From Azospirillum picis (GTDB lineage Bacteria > Pseudomonadota > Alphaproteobacteria > Azospirillales > Azospirillaceae), in assembly GCF_017876115.1 (NCBI RefSeq), contig NZ_JAGINO010000002.1, forward strand, positions 62,001-126,000: a DNA stretch of 64,000 bases, in the 5' to 3' direction. Below, one piece after another: positions 28,143-37,531 of this stretch. The notes beneath the pieces were generated by a model that was given only the letters and a program-made list of their open reading frames with translations, was not told the origin of the DNA and made no database searches. The position numbers and the translations under genes are program-made. Positions within the stretch are counted from its first letter, which is position 1, and each line of letters opens with the position of its first letter.

Positions 28143-28460
28143 ATGGCCAAGTCACGCCGCTCCCCGTCCCGCAGCACTCCGTCCGGCGTCCAGGCGGCCT
28201 GGCTGCGCCGCGGCCTGGAGCAACCGGGCGGCAAGCTGCCGCTGTTCGACGATCGGGGCCAACGGGTGAAGAGGCCGACGGTCGAGGCATGCCTGCGGGC
28301 CGGCTGGGCGGAGCGTTGGTTCGACAACCCGTTGAAGCCGGACTGGCTGGTCTGCCGCCTCACGGCGGCCGGCCGCGATGCCCTGGACGGTCCGGAGCAC
28401 GAGGGTGCCGCCGAGGTGAACGGGTCGGCTGACGATGTCCGGCAGGGCGCGCTGATCTGA
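28143..28460 (+). CDS. Conserved-looking hypothetical protein
   Basis: A 105-residue protein I do not recognise. It opens with a basic Ser/Arg stretch, then a region with VQAAWLRRGLEQPGGKLPLFDDRGQ and a mid-part RPTVEACLRAGWAERWFDNP that could form a helix-turn-helix-like pair. LTAAGRDAL near residue 83 resembles the recognition end of small winged-helix proteins. Codon use (strong GC at third positions) matches real genes in the window. It is divergent from cutA and stops 14 bases before the stop of the convergent kinase gene. A small DNA-binding role is only a guess. Confidence 0.6.
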   Translation: MAKSRRSPSRSTPSGVQAAWLRRGLEQPGGKLPLFDDRGQRVKRPTVEACLRAGWAERWFDNPLKPDWLVCRLTAAGRDALDGPEHEGAAEVNGSADDVRQGALI

Positions 28461-28474
28461 CCCGGGAGCGCCGC

Positions 28475-29674
28475 CTACTGGGCGGCCTGGGCGTCGGGTT
28501 GGGACCGGTCGATCCGCAATTGCCGGTCGACTTCCGCCTGAAGCTGTCGCGGGGTTACCGGCTTGTGCAGCACCGGAACCTCGTGGGCGGACGCATCGGC
28601 CAGGGTGTCGGCACCGGTTTCCCCGGTCAGGATGAGCGCCGGTATGGCGGAGCCGTAGCGTTCGCGAACCCGGCGAACGACCTCGGTTCCCACCCTGCCT
28701 TCGCGCAGACGATAATCGGCGATGACGATGTCAGGCACGCGTCCGAGCGCCGACAGCCGGTCCATCGCCTTATCGGCGCTATCGGTAGCGACGACACGGA
28801 ACCCCCATTCGGTCAGGACGGTCTGCAGGCCGAGCAGCACGACGGCATCGTCATCGACCAGGACGGCGAGCCGGCTGCGGTCGATCACCGGGACCCGATC
28901 GGCTCCGCCGGCCTGCCGCTTGGTGAAGCGGGCCGGGGCGATGGGGACCAGGACGCGGAAAGCCGACCCCTGCCCCTGGACGGAGCGCACCTGCACCGGA
29001 TGGTCGAGAAGCTGCGACAGCCGCCGCACGATGGCCAGCCCCAGCCCCAGGCCGCGCATGCGGTCGCGCTCCGGATTGCCGACCTGATGGAACTCCTCGA
29101 AGATGCGGTCGAGATGTTCGGGGGGAATCCCGATGCCGGTATCCTGGACCTCGATCGCCACCTGATCGCCGTCCACCCGGCAGCGGATGCGGATCGCTCC
29201 CGCCTCAGTGTAGCGCAGGGCGTTGTCGACGAGGTTGCGCAGCAGTTGCATCAGGAGGCCGCGGTCCGTGCGCAGGATGGCGTCGCAGCTCTCGACCCGC
29301 CAGACCAGACCCTTGCTGGTCGCCTGGTCGGCATAGGCGGCATCGAGGTCATCGGCGACCTCGTTGATCGTGAAGCAGTCGAGAACCGGCGTGACCACGC
29401 CCGCCTCGAGGCGTGACACCTCCAGCAGGCCATCGAGCAGCCCCTTCATGGTATCCAGCCCCTGGTCGAGCCGGGACAGCAGGTCGCGCCCGTTGTTGTC
29501 GCCGACATGGCGGGCAAGCGCCGCCGACAGGAAGAACAGGGCCTGCAAGGGTTGGCGGAGATCGTGACTGGCGGCGGCGAGGAACTTGGACTTGGCGAGG
29601 TTCGCCCGCTCGGCTTCCTCCCGTGCGGCATCGCGTTCGGCTTCCAGCGACTGAAGGCGATGAATGAGACTCAT
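28475..29674 (-). CDS. Hybrid histidine kinase with C-terminal receiver
   Basis: A 399-residue soluble protein. A short coiled coil (SLEAERDAAREEAERANLAKS region) leads to a HisKA box with SHDLRQPLQALFF. HATPase motifs follow: NLVDNALRYTEAG, DTGIGIPPEHLD and LGLGLAIVRRL. The C-terminal receiver has AVLVDDDAVV and the phospho-acceptor in IVIADYRLREG. The kinase-receiver order and the HDLRQPLQAL type are common in orphan hybrid kinases without a sensor domain. The start at 29674 is chosen from the family pattern; 29728 is possible and neither has a clear ribosome-binding site. Confidence 0.9.
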   Translation of the reverse strand: MSLIHRLQSLEAERDAAREEAERANLAKSKFLAAASHDLRQPLQALFFLSAALARHVGDNNGRDLLSRLDQGLDTMKGLLDGLLEVSRLEAGVVTPVLDCFTINEVADDLDAAYADQATSKGLVWRVESCDAILRTDRGLLMQLLRNLVDNALRYTEAGAIRIRCRVDGDQVAIEVQDTGIGIPPEHLDRIFEEFHQVGNPERDRMRGLGLGLAIVRRLSQLLDHPVQVRSVQGQGSAFRVLVPIAPARFTKRQAGGADRVPVIDRSRLAVLVDDDAVVLLGLQTVLTEWGFRVVATDSADKAMDRLSALGRVPDIVIADYRLREGRVGTEVVRRVRERYGSAIPALILTGETGADTLADASAHEVPVLHKPVTPRQLQAEVDRQLRIDRSQPDAQAAQ

Positions 29675-29843
29675 GAGTCCACGGCTCTCACGGACGGTGA
29701 CGGGTTCCCGAAGGCACCCCGTTTCCATTTTCGAACAGAACCGGGGATAATGTTAAACCGCATTAACCATAACTCTGTTGCAGCGCGCAACACTTCCCAC
29801 GCACATGTGCCGCATGGGCAGGGTGCATGAAGGAAAGGTTAAT

Positions 29844-29901
29844 GCCTCTGCATATGCGAAAGCCCCGGAAATTTTCCGGGGCCTTTCGCATATGCACAGG
29901 C
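29844..29901. repeat. Long near-perfect hairpin downstream of DUF1127 gene
   Basis: About 28 paired positions, from GCCTCTGCATATG (29844-29856) to CATATGCACAGGC (29889-29901), with one mismatch and one bulged base. The inner stem CCCCGGAAA/TTTCCGGGG has a very short loop. It lies between the DUF1127 stop and the promoter side of the kinase gene. A terminator for the DUF1127 transcript is the likely role. Confidence 0.75.
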
Positions 29902-29942
29902 TCGCTCACGCCTTTGGGCGGAGCGCTTCGAACGGTTGGCCG

Positions 29943-30155
29943 TCAGACGCTGCCACGCACCGCATTGTGGATCTCGCCACGGGTCAGTCCGATATCGGAA
30001 AGTTCGGCATCGGACATATGGTTCAGCTCATATTCCGCGCGGCGAAGATCAGCGCGCTCGCGAACCCAATGGACAATCCGCTGAAGAATGGTAACTTCCT
30101 TTGTTTCAGCGCCAAACAGTTTACCTGCCGTGTCATGAGCGGAAGAATAGGCCAT
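29943..30155 (-). CDS. DUF1127 small protein (YjiS-like)
   Basis: A 70-residue protein ending with the DUF1127 signature: LRRAEYELNHMSDAELSDIG followed by LTRGEIHNAV. These short, arginine-rich proteins are abundant in alphaproteobacteria, where some act in RNA turnover, phosphate or carbon metabolism. GGAG lies nine bases before the ATG at 30155. It has its own downstream hairpin and a long upstream gap, so it is probably transcribed alone. Confidence 0.9.
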   Translation of the reverse strand: MAYSSAHDTAGKLFGAETKEVTILQRIVHWVRERADLRRAEYELNHMSDAELSDIGLTRGEIHNAVRGSV

Positions 30156-30585
30156 GATGATCTCCAGAATCTGGCTTCATTACATGGGCTCTATTTTGCT
30201 CCCACCTTCCGGGAAATCAATGGCCCGCTCCCTGCGCGCCGACGTCGGCTGCCCTGCGCGAATTCGATAGACACTTTGTGGGCGAAGGATCGCGCGGGTA
30301 CCACGGCTGGGAAGCCGAAAGGGTCCCTTTTGGAGCGACCGCCCCGACGGCTGTAACCGCCCCCGGATCGGGCGGAAGGCCGAGAGCTTCGGGGGAGGCG
30401 GAGCTCCGATGCCAGGATTGCAGCGCAGCAACCGGCGGTCCCCGGAGGGATGCTTTCCGGCCCCGCCGGCCTGGAAATTTCGTACAGGCCCCACGGCCGG
30501 TTGGCCCAGTCGCCGGGAGTGCCACGGTCCTCCCGGCAGGATCGGGCACTCCAGGCATCTCAGCCAGAGGTCGAGTCGGAATCAA
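30156..30585. other. GC-rich intergenic region with several inverted repeats; possible structured RNA
   Basis: About 430 bases without a convincing gene. The part nearest 30155 should hold the DUF1127 promoter. The rest (about 30300-30570) has nested hairpins: CCGGCGG paired with CCGCCGG around a second stem, GGCCTG/CAGGCC, CCGGGAG/CTCCCGG, and a long-range pair GATGCC/GGCATC (about 30407 and 30560) closing some 160 bases. The size and long closing stem resemble 6S-type RNAs, but I cannot confirm this. Overlapping open frames on both strands run through the hairpins and look non-coding. Confidence 0.35.
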
Positions 30586-30621
30586 AAAGGGCGCGCGGAG
30601 AGTCCTCCCCGCGCGCCCTTT
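30586..30621 (-). terminator. Rho-independent terminator of the hom-glpX unit
   Basis: A perfect 13-base stem, AAAGGGCGCGCGG (30586-30598) with CCGCGCGCCCTTT (30609-30621). On the minus strand it is followed by TTTTT, 22 bases after the glpX stop. It may also act weakly on the plus strand. Confidence 0.88.
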
Positions 30622-30642
30622 CCCGTCAGCAGCCTGACGGGC

Positions 30643-31644
30643 TTACTTCACGCCCGGCTTGCGGGACAGGTTGTGGTGCGCCTCGATGTAGCGGACCGTG
30701 CCCGACTTGGAGCGCATGATCACCGAATGGGTGTAGGCCCCGCCGGGGAAGCGGCGCACGCCCTTCAGCATGGCGCCGTCGGTCACGCCGGTGGCGGCGA
30801 ACATGACGTTGCCGCTGGCCAGCTCATGCAGGCTGTACTTCTTGTCGAGGTCGGTGATGCCCCAGCGCGCGGCGCGGGCCCTCTCGTCGTCGTTGCGGAA
30901 CAGCAGGCGGCCCTGGAACTGGCCGCCGATGCAGCGCAGCGCCGCCGCGGCCAGCACGCCTTCCGGCGCGCCACCGGAGCCGACATACATGTCGACGCCG
31001 GTGCCGGCCTGGCTGGTGGCGATGACGCCCGAGACGTCGCCGTCATTGATCAGCATGATGCGCGCGCCGGCCTCGCGGACGCGGGCGATCAGTTCGGCAT
31101 GGCGCGGGCGGTTCAGGATGCAGACCAGCAGCTCCTCGACCGAGGTGCCCTTGGCCTTGGCGAGCGCCTTCAGGTTGTTGGCCGGGGTCTCGTCCAGGTC
31201 GACGACGTTGTCCGGCAGGCCGGCACCGACGGCGATCTTGTCCATGTAGACGTCCGGGGCATTCAGGAAGCCGCCCTCGTCGGCCATGGCGATGACGGCC
31301 AGCGAGTTCGGCCCGCCGGTGGCGCAGATGGTGGTGCCTTCCAGCGGATCGAGCGCGATGTCGACCTTCGGTCCCTGGCCGATGCCGGCGCCGACCTTCT
31401 CGCCGATGTAGAGCATCGGCGCCTCGTCGCGCTCGCCCTCGCCGATCACGACGGTGCCGTCGATGAAGAGCGTGTTGAGCGCCTGGCGCATGGCATCGAC
31501 GGCGGCCTGGTCGGCCAGCTTCTCATCGCCGCGGCCCATCAGCAGCGAGGCCGACAGGGCGGCGGCCTCGGTCACCCGCACTGCCTCCAGCGCGAGGTTG
31601 CGGTCCATCTGGGACAGGTCGACATGGGTAGACGGCGTAGACAT
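30643..31644 (-). CDS. glpX: Class II fructose-1,6-bisphosphatase
   Basis: Gluconeogenic removal of the C1 phosphate of fructose-1,6-bisphosphate. The 333-residue protein has the GlpX motifs VVIGEGERDEAPMLYIGE, then DIALDPLEGTTICATGGPNS (metal and phosphate site), and GSGGAPEGVLAAAAL. It is the last gene of a minus-strand unit after homoserine dehydrogenase, 80 bases away, and a strong terminator follows. This pairing of glpX with hom is frequent in alphaproteobacteria. Confidence 0.95.
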   Translation of the reverse strand: MSTPSTHVDLSQMDRNLALEAVRVTEAAALSASLLMGRGDEKLADQAAVDAMRQALNTLFIDGTVVIGEGERDEAPMLYIGEKVGAGIGQGPKVDIALDPLEGTTICATGGPNSLAVIAMADEGGFLNAPDVYMDKIAVGAGLPDNVVDLDETPANNLKALAKAKGTSVEELLVCILNRPRHAELIARVREAGARIMLINDGDVSGVIATSQAGTGVDMYVGSGGAPEGVLAAAALRCIGGQFQGRLLFRNDDERARAARWGITDLDKKYSLHELASGNVMFAATGVTDGAMLKGVRRFPGGAYTHSVIMRSKSGTVRYIEAHHNLSRKPGVK

Positions 31645-31724
31645 CGTATGCTCCCCCCGACTCTTCGGTCGTATAGGCTGATGTTTGGTTATGGTGGGAA
31701 ACGGGCCGGACGGATCCCGACGGG

Positions 31725-33028
31725 TCAGAACTGCTCGATCCGGATCATCCGCGGCGGCTCCAGCACGCTGTCACGGGCGGCGATGGTGGCGAGCGCCTTC
31801 TGCATGGCCGCCTCTTCGGTATCGTGGGTGGTGAGGACCACCGGAACGGCTTCGCCCGGCGAGCGGCCGCGCTGCAGGAACTGCTCCATCGAGACGTTCT
31901 GGTCGCGCATCGCCGCCGCAATATCCGCTATCACACCGGGACGGTCCACGACCATCAGGCGGACGTAGTACGCCCCCCGACGGGACTCCATCGGCGAGGA
32001 AGCCAGAGCACCCAGCCGGTCGGCCGGAACGCCGAAGGTCGGGGTAGACCGGCCGCGCGCCACGTCGATCAGGTCGGCGACCACCGCCGAGGCCGTCGGC
32101 CCGGCGCCGGCGCCGCGGCCGACGAACAGCACCCGGTCGGCGAAATCGGCCTGCGCCACGACGGCGTTGAACACGCCGTCCACCGAGGCGATCGGCGCGC
32201 TCTTCGGCACCATGCAGGGATGGACGCGCTGCTCGATGCCGGCCTCGGTGCGCCGGGCGATCCCCAGCAGCTTGATCCGGAAGCCGAGCTGGTCGGCATA
32301 GTCGAAATCGACCGCCGAGACCTGGCGGATGCCCTCGATGTGGACCGCGGAGAAATCGACCGGCGTCCCGAAGGCGACCGAGGCGAGGATGGCCAGCTTG
32401 TGGGCGGCATCCACCCCGTCGACGTCGAAGCTGGGATCGGCCTCGGCATAGCCCAGCGCCTGCGCGTCGGCCAGCACCTCCGCGAAGTCGCGGCCGGTGT
32501 TGCGCATCTCCGTCAGGATGTAGTTGCAGGTGCCGTTCAGGATGCCGTGCACCTCGGTCACCCGGTTGGCGGCCAGTCCCTCGCGCAGCCCCTTGATGAT
32601 CGGGATGCCGCCGGCCACCGCCGCCTCGAACGCGACGGCCAGGCCGCGGGACTCGGCCTTGCGCGCGATCTCGGTGCCATGGACGGCCAGCAGCGCCTTG
32701 TTGGCGGTGACGACGTGCTTGCCGGTCTCGATGGCGGTGGCGACGGTGTCGCGCGCCGGCCCTTCGGACCCGCCGATCAGCTCGACGACCAGATCGGCCC
32801 CGCCGTCCGCCGCCATGGCGACCGGATCGTCGTACCAGCGGAGCTTCGACAGGTCGACGCCGCGGTCCTTGCCCTTGGACCGGGCGCTGACCGCGACCAC
32901 CTCGATCCGGCGGCCGCACCGCTGTTCGATCAGATCGGCCTGGACCTCCAGCAGCTTCAGGACGCCGGCGCCGACGGTGCCGAGGCCGGCGACGGCGATT
33001 TTCAGGGGGGCTTGCTGGCTGTTCGGCA

Positions 33029-33029
<1 letters not shown>
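31725..33029 (-). CDS. hom: Homoserine dehydrogenase
   Basis: Reduces aspartate semialdehyde to homoserine on the way to threonine and methionine. The 434-residue protein has an N-terminal Rossmann motif (VAGLGTVGAGVLKLL), then the dehydrogenase signature ADAQALGYAEADPSFDVDG, and a C-terminal ACT domain (VVDRPGVIADIAAAMRDQNVS). The ACT domain usually gives feedback control by threonine. The ATG overlaps the stop of the aminotransferase gene as TGATG, so the two are translationally coupled. Confidence 0.96.
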
Positions 33030-34303
<1,274 letters not shown>

Positions 34304-34683
34304 GGACGCTCCGGAAGACCGCTCCGGTCACGCCACGAACCCAAGAGACCTGCGGACCGGGACTGACGTTCTACCGCCGCAACGCGACGGAAGCGAGGCA
34401 AATCTCGCTCGCGCACCGCAAGCGCGGCGGTTCGTCCTTGGCAAGGGCGGCTCCTCCGCATTGGCGCGGCATAGTCACGCAGTCCGGGTGGCACGGGCGC
34501 CTTCCGTTGTGGCTGGAACGCGTCGGGATCGCGCGCTCCGCCACCCTGCCGCGGCGATATCTGCGGCGATGCCCCGACTGGAGTCATGGTTAACCCCAAC
34601 TATGCCTTTCTCCATACGCGTTCATACGGTTCGCCTGAGGGCCGCTTCGCCCCTGCCGCCGCCCGGACGCTGGAGAGTTTGAG
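34304..34683. other. Divergent intergenic region
   Basis: About 380 bases between the minus-strand aminotransferase operon and the plus-strand NIT chemoreceptor. It should hold both promoters. A TGGCACG at 34489-34495 looks like half of a sigma-54 site but has no TTGC at the right distance. The start of the chemoreceptor has GGAGAG close by. No gene or structured RNA is visible. Confidence 0.6.
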
Positions 34684-36756
34684 ATGATTTCGTTCACGAA
34701 GGTCGCCGACCGCCTTCTCGGCAACATGCGCATCGGCCGGAAAATGGCCCTGGCGTTGTCTGTCCCGATGGCAGGCGTTCTCGTGCTCTCCTCGCTGCTG
34801 GTCTGGGACCAGTACGGCGCCAGCCGGCGTGCGGGCGACCTGGAAGCCGCCACGCGCCTGTCGGTCGGCATGACCGACCTCGTGCACGAGCTGCAGAAGG
34901 AGCGCGGCTCCTCCTCGATCTATCTCGGTGCCGGACGGCCGGAGGACCGGACACGGATGGAAGCGGCACGCGCCGGGTCGGATGCCAGGCTGTCGGCGCT
35001 GGCGGTGCAGTTCGATGCCGTGCACTTCCGCGATGCCCGCCTGCAGGGGACGATGGACGACGCGCGCGCGTCGCTGTCCCAACTGGAGGCCCTGCGTGCA
35101 GGCGTCGCCGGCATGACCCAGTCGCCGCTTGAGGTGGTGAAGAGCTACACCGGCCTGATCCGCAAGCTGCTGGACGCCGCCGGTCAGGCGCGGACGATGT
35201 CCGACGACAGTAGCCAGCGGCGCGCTGCGGACGCCATGGTCGCGCTTTCGGAGGCGAAGGAACGGCTGGGCCAGCAGCGCGCCGTCGGCGGCGCCGCCTT
35301 CCGCCAGGATCGCTTTCCCGCGGACGCGCACGAGCGCTTCATCGAATTGACCGGCGAGTACAAGGCCCTGATGACAGGGCTGCGGGCAAAGTTGACCGAC
35401 GACGAAGCCGGCTTCTACGACCGTACCGTCACCGGCGGGGCCGTGGAGGATGTCGAGGGGATGAGGCGCGTCGGCGTCGCGTCGGCGTACGGCGCCGGAA
35501 ACCGGGGGATGGACGCCGCCCGATGGTTCGACGGCGTCACCACCCTCATCGACATGCTGCGGACGGTCGAGACGCGGGTGGCCGGCGACCTGATCGACCT
35601 TGCCCGCCGTGACGCCCGGGGCTCCATGATGCGGCTGACCGGCGTCGTCGTCGGGGTCCTGCTGCTGCTGGCCGTCATGACACTCACCGCCATGCTGGTC
35701 GCCCGCAACACCACCCGTCCGATCGCCCGGCTGAACGCCGACATGGCGCGGATGGAGCATGGCGAGCGGGACCTCGCCATCGCCGGTGCCGAACGCGCCG
35801 ACGAGCTGGGTGCCATGGCGCGCAGTCTGGACGGCTTCCGCCGCGGCCTTGCCGACGCCGACCGCCTGGCCGCGGAACAGCGGCGGCACCAGGAAGACCG
35901 CTTGCGCGAGGCCGAGCGGCTGGAACGGCTGGTGGCCGATTTCGACCGCCATATCGAGGAGACGGCCGAACGCCTTGCCGGTGCCGCTTCGGGCCTGCGC
36001 GGCAATGCCGAGCGGATGAGCCGCATCGCCTCGGACACCGAGGGCCATGTGCTGTCGGTCGCCCACGCGTCGGAAGGCGCATCCGACAACGTCCAGGCGG
36101 TCGCCGCCGCCTCGGAGGAACTGACCGCCTCGATCGCCGAGATCGGGCGGCAGATGGCGGAATCGACCGGGATGGCGCAGAAGGCGGTCGGCGACGTCCG
36201 TCGCACCGCCGGCGTGATCGCCGATCTCAGTGCCGCAGCCGGACAGGTCGGGGAGATCGTGCGGATGATCACCGAGATCGCCGGCCAGACCAACCTGCTG
36301 GCCCTCAACGCCACCATCGAAGCGGCCCGCGCCGGCGAGATGGGCAAGGGCTTCGCCGTGGTTGCGGGCGAGGTGAAGACCCTCGCCAACCAGACCGCCA
36401 GGGCGACCGAGGACATCACCGCCAAGGTCGCGGAAATCCAGGCGGCAACCGGCCTGACCGTGGAGGCGATCGACGGCATCGGCGCCGTCGTCGCGCGGAT
36501 CGAGGAGAACATCTCCGCCGTCGCCGCCGCGGTGGAGGAGCAGAACGCAGCCACCGCCGAGATCGGCCGCAACGTCCGTCAGGCCGCCGACGGCACCGGC
36601 GAGGTTTCGCACAGCGCCGGCGTGGTCGGTACACAGGCGGGACGGACGGGCACGATGGCCAAGGAGGTGCTCGCCATGGCCGAGGCGCTGAAGCACGACG
36701 CGGACGCCCTGCGCCGCGACGTCACCACCTTCATCGGACAAATCCGGGCGGCCTGA
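34684..36756 (+). CDS. Chemoreceptor with nitrate/nitrite-sensing (NIT) domain
   Basis: A 690-residue methyl-accepting chemotaxis protein. A transmembrane segment near residues 18-40 is followed by an all-helical periplasmic domain of about 250 residues that opens with [16 protein letters not shown], the hallmark of NIT domains. A second transmembrane segment (about residues 320-340), HAMP and the signalling domain follow. The tip is seen as [12 protein letters not shown] then [20 protein letters not shown] domains bind nitrate or nitrite in the known examples, so nitrate taxis is plausible in a nitrogen-fixing host; the ligand is inferred. No CheR pentapeptide is visible at the C-terminus. 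Confidence 0.92.
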   Translation: MISFTKVADRLLGNMRIGRKMALALSVPMAGVLVLSSLLVWDQYGASRRAGDLEAATRLSVGMTDLVHELQKERGSSSIYLGAGRPEDRTRMEAARAGSDARLSALAVQFDAVHFRDARLQGTMDDARASLSQLEALRAGVAGMTQSPLEVVKSYTGLIRKLLDAAGQARTMSDDSSQRRAADAMVALSEAKERLGQQRAVGGAAFRQDRFPADAHERFIELTGEYKALMTGLRAKLTDDEAGFYDRTVTGGAVEDVEGMRRVGVASAYGAGNRGMDAARWFDGVTTLIDMLRTVETRVAGDLIDLARRDARGSMMRLTGVVVGVLLLLAVMTLTAMLVARNTTRPIARLNADMARMEHGERDLAIAGAERADELGAMARSLDGFRRGLADADRLAAEQRRHQEDRLREAERLERLVADFDRHIEETAERLAGAASGLRGNAERMSRIASDTEGHVLSVAHASEGASDNVQAVAAASEELTASIAEIGRQMAESTGMAQKAVGDVRRTAGVIADLSAAAGQVGEIVRMITEIAGQTNLLALNATIEAARAGEMGKGFAVVAGEVKTLANQTARATEDITAKVAEIQAATGLTVEAIDGIGAVVARIEENISAVAAAVEEQNAATAEIGRNVRQAADGTGEVSHSAGVVGTQAGRTGTMAKEVLAMAEALKHDADALRRDVTTFIGQIRAA

Positions 36757-36882
36757 CCCGCCCCGCCCTCCTCCTTAATTCGCGCCGGCGCGCCGGCTTG
36801 GCGGAAGACAAGCGCCCCCGGAGGCGGTTACGCTCGGCACCCGCAAGCCGGCGGACCAACCGCCCATGGAGGAAACGCAAAG

Positions 36883-37455
36883 ATGCCGCAACCCGATCAC
36901 GTCATGGCCCTTCCCCTGCCCGAGACGCCGGACCTGGACGCCGACATGGCGGCGCTGTTCGACAAATGCACGGAGAAGCTCGGCTTCGTCCCCAACGTGC
37001 TGCGCGCCTACAGCCTGCGCCCGAAGAAGCTCCGCAACTTCGCCATGCTCTACAACGAGCTGATGCTGGGCGAGAGCGGGCTCAGCAAGCTGGAACGCGA
37101 GATGATCGCCGTCGTCGTATCGTCGGCGAACCACTGCTACTACTGCCTCGTCGCCCATGGCCAGGCGGTCCGCAAGCTGTCCGGCGACCCGGAACTGGGC
37201 GAGATGCTGGTCGCCAACTACCGCGTGGCGCCGCTGGAGCCGCGCCAGCGCGCCATGCTCGATTTCGCCTGGAAGCTCACCAAGGAGCCGATGTCGGTCG
37301 GCGAGTCGGACCGCGAGGCGCTGAGGGCCGCGGGGTTCACGGCCGAGGACATCTTCGACATCGCCGACACCGTGGGCTTCTACAACATGTCGAACCGCGT
37401 GGCGACCGCGGTGGACATGCTTCCCAACCGCGAGTACCACAAACTCGACCGCTGA
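36883..37455 (+). CDS. Peroxidase-related protein (AhpD/carboxymuconolactone decarboxylase-like)
   Basis: A 190-residue protein of the AhpD-like fold. The redox centre is HCYYCLVAHG, with CxxC and the nearby histidine of the AhpD/CMD family. EREMIAVVVSSAN before it and DFAWKLTKEP after it fit the 'peroxidase-related enzyme' subgroup. GGAGG lies upstream of the ATG. Thiol-based peroxide handling is likely but the partner reductase is unknown. Confidence 0.88.
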   Translation: MPQPDHVMALPLPETPDLDADMAALFDKCTEKLGFVPNVLRAYSLRPKKLRNFAMLYNELMLGESGLSKLEREMIAVVVSSANHCYYCLVAHGQAVRKLSGDPELGEMLVANYRVAPLEPRQRAMLDFAWKLTKEPMSVGESDREALRAAGFTAEDIFDIADTVGFYNMSNRVATAVDMLPNREYHKLDR

Positions 37456-37531
37456 GCCGGCCGGAGGCCGCGCACAGCGTGCCTCCGAGAATGGAGCCCG
37501 GGGCGGCACCACAGCATGCAGGGTTGGAATC

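Noticed and set aside
29753..29770. TTAA and TTAACCAT near the hybrid kinase gene as a CtrA site
   Set aside because: The two halves are six bases apart, not seven, so the core consensus is not met.
30540..30570. GGCTGAGATG on the minus strand as part of a TPP riboswitch
   Set aside because: The other conserved TPP elements (such as the ACCTGAT segment) are missing.
30217..30637. Overlapping open frames on both strands in the 30.2-30.6 kb gap
   Set aside because: They run through strong hairpins and the glpX terminator and show no protein-like composition.
34489..34495. TGGCACG as a sigma-54 -24 element ahead of the NIT chemoreceptor
   Set aside because: No TTGC at the required distance; CCTTC stands there instead.
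34600..36741. Minus-strand open frame of 713 codons opposite the NIT chemoreceptor
   Set aside because: The plus strand encodes a full chemoreceptor; the opposite frame has no start context and a composition typical of shadows.
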